Source: Caenorhabditis remanei
Lineage: Eukaryota; Nematoda; Chromadorea; Rhabditida; Rhabditidae
Direction of reading: 5' to 3'
DNA: 64,000 nt
Assembly: GCF_010183535.1 (NCBI RefSeq)
Contig: NC_071330.1
Location: forward strand, 6,677,717-6,741,716
How positions within the stretch are numbered: position 1 is the stretch's first letter; each line of letters begins with the position of its first letter. Below the pieces are notes generated by a model. The model saw only the letters and a program-made list of their open reading frames with translations, searched no databases and was not told the DNA's origin. This document shows, piece by piece, positions 56,258 through 64,000 of the stretch. A program made the translations under genes and the position numbers.

Positions 56258-59200
56258 TCAAATGAAGTACATACGACTCTTGAAGTCTCCAGCAACCGAA
56301 ACACAATCCTGGAGAATTTGATCAGAAGAAGCATCTGGGAGAGAGAAAGTCTCATCCTCAACACTCGAAATATGCGACTTCTTTCCTTTTCCACTTCCAG
56401 TTCTTACATTGAGCAACGAAGCAAGAGATGAAGACATCGAGTTGGTGTCACAGTCAGCATTATCGGCAAGACCGCTGAAATAACAGTTTCAGATTCAAAG
56501 GTTAATCGATTAGATACTTACAGCTTTCTTTTGACGTGACAGCGGGCACGAGTAGCAACCAAATCAGCATAGTAAACAGGGGTTGGAATAGAGACAGAAC
56601 GAGTACAACGTCCATAGGTGTGACACATTCCATAAGTGATACTCTGGATTTCATCAGCAGTAAACTTGCATTCGTCGAGAAGAACATGATATCTCGCAGG
56701 ACGAGAAGTTCCTTGAACTCCATAGTGAGAACACAAGTAGAAATCAAATCCTTCGGGAGAAACAATTCCAGTGTCGACAGTAGTTCCAGGTGGAACATTC
56801 TTTGCTTTTCCAACCATATCATTCGGGAATTTACAGAAGATTCGAGCATGATGTCTCTTCTGAACAACAATGTAGGTGATTGGTGGACGGAAATCTTCTG
56901 CAATTGCAAGACAGGCGGTACGAATGGATTGAATCTCTTCACGAAGAACTTCCGAGAACTGTCCTTCCGAAACTCCATCACGATAGACGATAATACGAGC
57001 TGGCTTTTGCTTGGTGTGTCTGAAATTAGATTACTGTATTCTGAGAAGAATGACTCTAAATTTACCTGTAGAAAGTGATAATTCTTTCACGAATAGCATC
57101 GAGCAAGTAGACAACCGACTCGCGACATTTCTTCTGCACTTTCACATTCGCACCATAAGATTGTGGAAGCAAGTCTACGTTGGCAACAATCTGAAATCCA
57201 GAATATTATTCTCTTTTCCCGCACTTCCTTTTCCTTACAGCAGCCACCGATGGCATATTCATGCGCATTTCAGCTTGAGTTGGATGGGTGACATCGATTC
57301 CGACAACCATTGTTGGCTGATCCACAAGGTATTTGTTGGTAATTTGATCAGCAACGATACGACTGTTGATTCCGCCCATTTTCATGTTCAACTTCAACAC
57401 AATGTTGGCACAAGTAGCTGGTGTTGGACGACTGACATTCTTCATGAGAACACATTGAGACATGATTCCATGAACAATATCAGATTGCTCTTTCACGGTC
57501 ACTGAAATTCAAAATTATAAATCTAGAAATTGAGTGAAATTCTTACTGTAGATATCCGAGTTTTTAGCCTGAAGAACCACAATAATGCAGTCACAAACAG
57601 TGCTAGTGACACGATATTCATCAGCAATTTCAGTGAACAAGGTGCAAACATCTTCCTTCGATCTACCGTATTTGACAAGATCCGGCCAACGAGGAAAGTT
57701 CATTCCCATTGCAGTTGCTTTCATGGTCAAAGATTGACAGAATGTCTGAAGATTCGTTTGATCACGTGGATCCACAAGAGCAATCATCGAATAACTACGG
57801 CATGTGGCTGGCATGTAAAGCGTCTGGTGATCCATTGACCATGATCCGTCCTTCGGAAAAACAACTGGATTCACGGAACGATTGTTTCCTCCGAACATAA
57901 TTGGTGGTGGTTGAATGACACGAGCAGTTGTTTCAATCATTTGAGAAGAGACGGCAACTCCGAATTCACGAAGGAATGGATCCGTCGAGAATGAAGCCTG
58001 TGCAGCCAATTGTTTGATTCTCTCCTCACGTTGAGTCGCATCAACAGCAGCAGCCTGAAAATTACTTTTTTCGATTCTATTGTATATTTCCTCTCTGTTA
58101 CCTTGATGATAGCACTTGTTTGTTTCTCAGTCATCTTTTTGTTGTACTTCTGTGGAGAATCAATAAGACAATGCTCCATTGGCAAGAAGATGTTACGAGT
58201 TGGAGGTCCAACATGAAGACATGGCAACTTCGGATACTTGAGAGGTCCGTACTTTTCAGAGAAGTAGTCAGCAACCGAGCAAACAACTTCACGACCTTCT
58301 TCATCAATTCCTTGGAACCTGAAATTCAGAAATTCGCTGTAACTTTATATTAAAATTAAACTTACATGAGCTTGTCAGCTGGAAGTTGAAGACTGTTCAC
58401 CTTGTAGACACGGATGGCATTAGGACGATGAGTTGCACGGATTTTCATTCCTCGAATTGAATCTCCGAAGATTCTCGATTCGAATTGGGACAATTGGGTC
58501 TCACGACTCAAAGTATCCATAGTGAATGTGAGTCCATTTCCTCCAAAATCATCACGACCTCCTCCGTTTGGTGGTCCTCCACGATTACCAAAGTTACCGT
58601 ATCCCCCACCTCTTCCTCCTCCACGTCCACCACGATATCCTCCTGGACCTCCTGGTCCTCCTGGGCCTCCACGTGGATTGTTGTTACGGTTCGGTTTGGA
58701 AGTTCTCTCATTGAGAACATCACACATGAACTGGAGAACAGTGATACGAGTCTTGTAGAAGGCAGTATGGGCCACGTCAATGTTCAACAATGGACGGTAG
58801 TTACTTGCAATGTGAGCACTCGAAAAGAATCCAGTCCACATTTCTTTTCCACCTTCCAGATCAAGAGCCTGTCCAGCTGCAGTTGGAATACGGTAGCAGG
58901 AAGATTTCCAAGTGTAAAAGTTGGCGGAGTTCTTCAAAAGAGGACAAGTCAACGATTGGCGGCAAATGATATCCAAAATTTGGATGGGAGTGAGAACACG
59001 TTCATCCAAATTGTTGGTACGAGTACGTTGCATTTCCAACAATACTGGTCCAACATTTTGGATCGAAATGGCACAACGAGTACGATCACGATTGTCTTTC
59101 GGAAGAGTGGCCTCACAATCCAGACGAATTGTTGCCTCAGGGAATTCCAAACGAGCAACAGTATAAAGTTGGTGGGCACCATCATAAGCCAATGCATACT

Positions 59201-60248
59201 TGTTATGGAAGATGTTCGGATGATCAGACACTGCCTTCCAGAAGATGATACGCATTTCATCTCTGAAAAAAGAGAATTAATATAAATCTGGAAGGTATAT
59301 TGCTGACTTGTCCAGTTTTCTGCATCCTGGATGATGCACTTCGACGTGATATTGAATCACAACCATTTTCGGATTTTTCAAATCAACAGCAAAGAAGTTG
59401 GATTTGACCGGAATTTGACGACCGATGGTTCCAAGTCCTGGTCTTGCGACGACTTCACGCATGTTCAAGCAAGCTAGCTCCTGAAAATTATATTTTCTAC
59501 TTGAATTTCTTTTTTTCTACTCTTATACCGAAAGAAGAAGAGGACTCAAATCTCTTGGAGAGTCCGAATTGTACGAGACGGATCCCTGATCATCCACGAA
59601 CGCCGGTGGAGACAAGGAACCGTTCGAGCGCGGAGAAGCTTGGCCAGAAGCAGCACGAGAAGTTACCGGTGGAGACATTGATCCGGAGCCTGAGATCCCT
59701 GTAACAGGGGTGTACTCTTGGTAGAAATAGAATAGATATTCAAAATTTTGAATTCAGAGAAATGAAGTGGGAAAAAGGGGTGGAGTTTAAGGGGGATGAG
59801 ATAAACTTTACGTGACCTTCTGATGAACTTTCAGATAAAAAAATAGTTCATCTGAAGTTCATTTCTAGAAGACCTTTAGAAAAAAGCTTAAAGACCTTCT
59901 TGAAAACTTCGATTCAATAAATGCACCGGTGCCAATCGAGAGGTCTCTAACTACAATTTCAGACCGAATATGCAGAGCCAGGAATGCAGTTAATTTCTGC
60001 GTCCGCGAGCTAAACTAGATTGAAGCATGCAACGCTGAAAACCAGCTTCCTAAAATTCTAGACTTGAGTTGTCTGGTGCCCCGCCCTTTAAATTTCACCC
60101 CCATTCCATCCATATATCTCTGAAGCTCTGTAATATTACCTGAACTAGTCAGAGTATTGTCCACAACACTCGTCGCATTCCTTCTCGACATTTCAGTTTC
60201 TTTTATTGTGCCCGTACTACAAAAATCCAGATGTTCTCGAACCTCCAT
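56258..60248 (-). CDS. alg-4: Argonaute protein, ALG-3/4 type (about 1058 aa)
   Basis: Ten exons on minus: 60248-60140, 59698-59529, 59480-59308, 59262-58366, 58318-58102, 58054-57547, 57501-57239, 57190-57066, 57019-56522, 56474-56258. Domains: a disordered Ser/Pro N-terminus, N domain ([18 protein letters not shown]), PAZ (about 320-480), MID and PIWI (about 690-1058). PAZ carries a Gly/Arg-rich insert at about 340-393. PIWI catalytic positions are D761 (VVGIDVTHP), E803, D835 ([10 protein letters not shown]) and D973 (PVYYADLVA), where AGO2 has His. It should be a small-RNA guided slicer. I recall ZK757.3 as alg-4, which binds 26G-RNAs in spermatogenesis. The start at 60248 is the longest; ATG 60191 (MSRRNATSV) is an alternative. 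The paralogue alg-3 cannot be excluded by sequence alone. Confidence 0.88.
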
Positions 60249-61336
60249 CCAAAAAACTTACCTTTAGTAGAGCGCTTTCCGAAGAAAATCAACAAACTGA
60301 ATCTATCTTTCTCTCGTTTTCTTCCTTATCGACCCCTAGCTGATCTTATCATCACGCGGGGTTATATATATTTGGATTAACACGTTTTTAAACTATTTCT
60401 CTTTTTCTTTTCTAATGGAAAGACAAAAAGGAAGGAAGCTTTATTCATAACGGTTACATAAATAGACAAAAAAGAATTCAGCAAATAGAGAGAAAAAGAA
60501 GAAAACAGTTAGTTTCCAGTTGGAAAGAATGAAGAAAATTCTGAAGTGGGTGGATCAAGAGACGAGGATATTGTGTAAAAAAATAAAAAGTGTTTGCATA
60601 AACACTTTTTTCATCTTCCTACTAACAATGAACTCGCTTTTTCAACGGTTTTTTCTTCCGTTTTATTGGATCCTTGTTTCAAAAAATTGCGTCATTAAGC
60701 TGAAAGTTTCTATATTCTTTTCTCCAGATTTCAGCAAAGTGGTTTAATTGAGAACAGTCAGATGATTAGATTATCTCATCTCTTTGTTTCTATTATATGT
60801 TTTGAATGAAAATTGCAAAACCAGTTGATTACTGTAACGTTTGGATGTGTTTCCAATCTACAGTATCGACCAAAAACTTACGAATTTTATTTGTTTCTGT
60901 TGAAAAGAACGAAGCTTCAGATATAACAAAACTCTCAAAAGAAGTCCATTCCAACAGAAAACTACAAAAAACGAATTTACCGGGTACTGTGTTTCGTCCA
61001 CAATCCAGATATTGCCTGCGACAGTCTAAGCAGTGATTCATCCACAATCAGCTCTCATTTCTCCTCTTCCCTTCTTTTTATTCAAAAAGTCCTTATTCCA
61101 AAGTCTCAACTGTCAATTTCCTCTATTTTTCTGACCACTTGTCCGAAGTGAATTCGTGCGTACTTGCGCAACAAAAGAGGGGAAATTTCGAGTGGGCGGA
61201 GTCTGAAGATGCCGTCAAAAAGTAGATCATATTCTTATTTTTCGTCTATCTGCCCCATTTCATTTCACTTTTTATATTCAAACAAAAACAGAGAATTTCG
61301 ATTCAGGAGCACACGCTTTCTCAAGGAAAAGGAACA
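60249..61336. other. Divergent intergenic region
   Basis: Between the divergent Argonaute (minus) and MAM-protein (plus) genes, so probably both promoters. No exon seen; a splice donor-like CTAAAG|GTAAGT at 60260-60270 on the minus strand may belong to a 5' UTR exon of the Argonaute. Confidence 0.4.
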
Positions 61337-64000
61337 ATGGGAATAGAATGGAATTCACTTCTTTCTTTTATTTGTTTCCTGGTTTTTATTGAGAGAACTG
61401 GTAGGTGAAAAAGAAGAGAATGAGGAAGATATTTGATGAAATTACAGATTCATGCACTCCATTCGGAAGAGAAAGTTTACTCGTATCACCAACAATGCTC
61501 GGAGTTTCATCTTCTTCTGGTATGTTTGTTCTTGAAAATTGTCTTATTGTAGTTTTTGTAATTATGTCATTTGGCTAACTAACTGATAATTACTTTTAAA
61601 TACGCTCACAAAGAGATCTATCAGAAAAACGTAACTTTGAAAAAATGTTTTTCAATTCTTCAAAAAGTTGCTATCCGCTGAAGGATAAGTGAATTTCTGT
61701 AAAATTTTAACTCTTGGACTCTTGGTAAACCTTCAAACTTGCATCTCTCAAAATGTACTTTCATTGCTCCAAACCACTCAATCTCTCTCAATTTCTCACT
61801 CTCTTAGGTTCGGAACCAGGACTCTCACGACCTGCAGTAACTAACAATAACTTGTTTCCACAGCAGTCAAGTGTTCGAGCACGCGGCGAGAAGAATACAC
61901 ACTTTGGAATTACGAACGGAGTAGCAAAATCGAATAAGGAGATGTCTGTTTGTAAGAGAGAGAAACTGTTCAAGAATAAATGAAAATATATTTATTTTAG
62001 CTCTGGGAGTTGCATCAACTCCGTCAATTCTTGATGCGAGCGAACTGAATTGTTCAGAATTCGATGAATTGTGTAGATGGAGGAATGTTGACGGAATGTT
62101 TGTGGATGAACTTGACTGGTATCAAGGATCTGGAGAATTAGATAAGACGAGATTAGCAGTTGCAACAGCTACGAATGTTTTACCTGGTGAGAGGACATCC
62201 GGACACACAGACAGACATGGTCATCAAACTTGTTTCAGAAGGACAATACGCGATCGCTGCAACCGACATGATTCAGTTTCCGACCATCAAAGCCGTTCTA
62301 GTTTCTGACCAAATCTCTTGTCAAGTTGGAGATGGAGAGATCCGTTTTATGTGAGACCATTGAACCCCTTTTTGTTATATTTTTGATAAAACAGGTATTG
62401 GACATCTCCAGAAGTTCAATTGAAAGTTTGTGTCAAGAAATCTTCCAAAGTCTACCCGGATTTCGATTTTTGTAGGCAAGTTTCTTTCCAAAATTCTGAA
62501 GAATTTGAAATAAAATTTCTAGAACTTTCAGTCAAGCAATTGAAAAGAATGATCCGGGACCAGTGTTCATCAATATTCCAGATCAGGGACCAGTTCCTTT
62601 TCAAATTTATATTATAGCGGATCACTTTACATTCAATTCTGAAAATCTGAAAGGTGGATTCGCAATAATTGACTCAATCGAATACTATGCAAGAATGTGT
62701 AATTCTGAAGAAAAGGCATCATTTGATTACAATCGAGTGAGTACTTTCAGATGTTCTATTCGATATGATAAGCATTTCAGAAAGGATCTGATAGCGTTCC
62801 ATTAATTCCACTGGCAGAATCAAAAGATGAATTCGAAGATTCAAGTTCTCATGTAACGGTAAAAAGAGAATCAGATATTGACTCCTCATTCGAAACTCTT
62901 CATGCATTTGAAGCAGTTCCTCCAATGAATTTTCAACTTGGAATTCCGAAAGGATCAGGAGAACGGACTGGAATTGTAGATTTCACTTCGAAACCTGATG
63001 GTCTTTTCATGAATTCTATGGTACGGTATGAGTTAAAAAAATCTTCTTTTCTTTTAATAGCCGGCTTTTTGAAAAGATTTCGCCCTATATTCTAAGAAAG
63101 CATCTGAAGATACTCCTTTCTTTTGTGGGAATCCGTGCTTTCTCGCATCTTTTCAGTGCAAAATGGGTCACATACTAGAATAAAACTCTTGGTTTTGCCA
63201 ATGTACTCAATGTCAATCTTTCGATATTTGATACTTTTCGAGACTGTAACACAGACAGAAAGTTGCTGCGACGTTTTCAATTTTTCAGATAAAACTGCGT
63301 CGCCCAGCAAGCCAAGAAACCAATGACATCAACGAGGAAATCATAAACTCAGAATCATTCGATCCCTCAGTTTCCACAGTTTGTGAATCAATCGTTTGCT
63401 CATTTAATGAAACAGAAAAATGTTCAAACATGGCATTACAATCGGATTGGAGTATTGGAACTGGATCAGTTGGCAATCCATTGACAGGCGTGAAGGGAGA
63501 TGCTTCATCACTTCCATTCAATGAAAGTGAGTGAATACCAGCAGCAAAATACACTAACAGAACGGTTTCAGATGGTTCGTATGCATACATTCATGGCCCA
63601 CAAATGAAATCTCGTCTTCAGACTCCCTCATTTAATGTCGATAAAGCAGTTACAATCGTATTCTCTTATTACAAGGTAACCACTATCATCCATCTGAACA
63701 TTTAATATTAAATTTACAGGCCGATAAAACAAGTCAATTTCAAGCAATTTTGAAAAAAGAGAATAAAGAAGAAATCGTGGCTTATGAAGCTCCGAAATTA
63801 ACAAGAAATTCAAGAAGATGGTTCAGAGAAAGTTTGAATATTTCACCAGGACGATATGATTATGTGAGTGAATCACTACGAATTCTGAAATTTCTAATTT
63901 TCGTTTCCAGATTGCATTCGAAGTCGCCAATCTTCGACCTAATCATTATGTTGGTATCGATGAAATGTTTGTTGTCGATGATCGGAGAAAATCATTTTGT
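61337..64000 (+). CDS. Secreted MAM-domain protein, partial at window edge
   Basis: Twelve exons so far: 61337-61400, 61448-61519, 61808-61951, 62001-62186, 62239-62350, 62395-62475, 62532-62736, 62781-63020, 63289-63526, 63572-63675, 63720-63863, 63911 to the edge. The N-terminus (MGIEWNSLLSFICFLVFIE) is a signal peptide. Two MAM-like modules follow: ELNCSEFDELCRWRN...DWYQGSGE in the first, and VCSFNETEKCSNM...DWSIGTGS, then VGIDEMFVVDD...SFC in the second, where the final Cys closes the module. Between them is a serine/acidic linker. MAM modules mediate cell-surface or matrix adhesion, so an extracellular role is likely. The intron at 62476 uses a GC donor (TGTAG|GCAAGT). No stop codon is reached before 64000. 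Confidence 0.8.

Noticed and set aside
56536..57505. Long plus-strand frames opposite PIWI exons
   Set aside because: Shadows of the conserved minus-strand coding exons; they cross its splice sites without conservation.
58485..59285. 266-codon open frame on the plus strand opposite the Argonaute
   Set aside because: It is the antisense of the conserved exon; composition is low-complexity Ser/Thr where the Argonaute has Gly/Arg codons. No splice or start context of its own.

Overview
The window is nuclear DNA of a Caenorhabditis nematode, C. elegans itself or a very close relative. The signs are: AT-rich sequence; genes cut into short exons by introns of about 45-60 nt that nearly all start GT and end TTTCAG; good splice acceptors just upstream of several start codons, as expected for spliced-leader trans-splicing; and gene content that matches, as far as I can recall, the ZK632 - K11H3 - ZK757 stretch of C. 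elegans chromosome III (phafin, ZCCHC8-like, citrate carrier, gpdh-2, DHHC acyltransferase, dual-specificity phosphatase, ALG-3/4-type Argonaute). Exon models were joined by hand from splice signals and reading-frame continuity. There are no rRNA genes, CRISPR arrays or bacterial features.

Layout. 0.8-10.7 kb, plus strand: a 92-aa unknown protein, a ZCCHC8-like zinc-knuckle/PSP protein, a phafin (PH-FYVE) protein and two tandem paralogues that pair a GYF-like domain with U1-type C2H2 fingers; the second runs into a repeat. 11.2-15.4 kb has no gene I can support. 15.4-17.3 kb: a secreted, apparently amidated neuropeptide-like precursor, tail to tail with an unknown 258-aa protein (17.7-18.65 kb, minus). 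18.8-23.4 kb is repeat-rich: three inverted-repeat elements, one inside the long intron of mitochondrial ribosomal protein L36. 25.4-30.3 kb: mitochondrial citrate/tricarboxylate carrier (plus) and gpdh-2 (minus). 32.4-34.0 kb: a two-pore K+ channel. 34.4-36.8 kb: DHHC S-acyltransferase with two alternative last exons. 37.6-43.4 kb: a 66-aa unknown protein between inverted repeats, a small secreted protein, and a short chemoreceptor-like membrane protein. 45.8-53.1 kb: a dual-specificity phosphatase-like gene (minus) whose 5.3-kb first intron holds a complete Ly6/ODR-2-type gene on the other strand and part of a third, unresolved gene. 54.6-55.6 kb: unknown protein. 56.3-60.2 kb: Argonaute (alg-4-like). 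61.3 kb to the edge: a secreted MAM-domain protein, cut by the window end.

Functional themes: lipid and membrane traffic (phafin, DHHC), RNA surveillance and small-RNA pathways (ZCCHC8-like, GYF/U1-finger proteins, Argonaute), mitochondrial metabolism (citrate carrier, bL36m, glycerol-3-phosphate dehydrogenase), and neuronal or surface signalling (neuropeptide, K2P channel, Ly6 protein, chemoreceptor-like protein, MAM protein). There is no sign that the neighbours form one pathway. The plus-strand run at 0.8-10.7 kb has gaps of 560-740 bp, wider than the usual SL2 operon spacing. The most unusual things are the neuropeptide precursor, alternative exons that alter protein function (gpdh-2 micro-exon, DHHC tails), a DEDD-type Argonaute with a glycine/arginine insert in PAZ, and inverted-repeat elements that carry tRNA-like Pol III promoter boxes.
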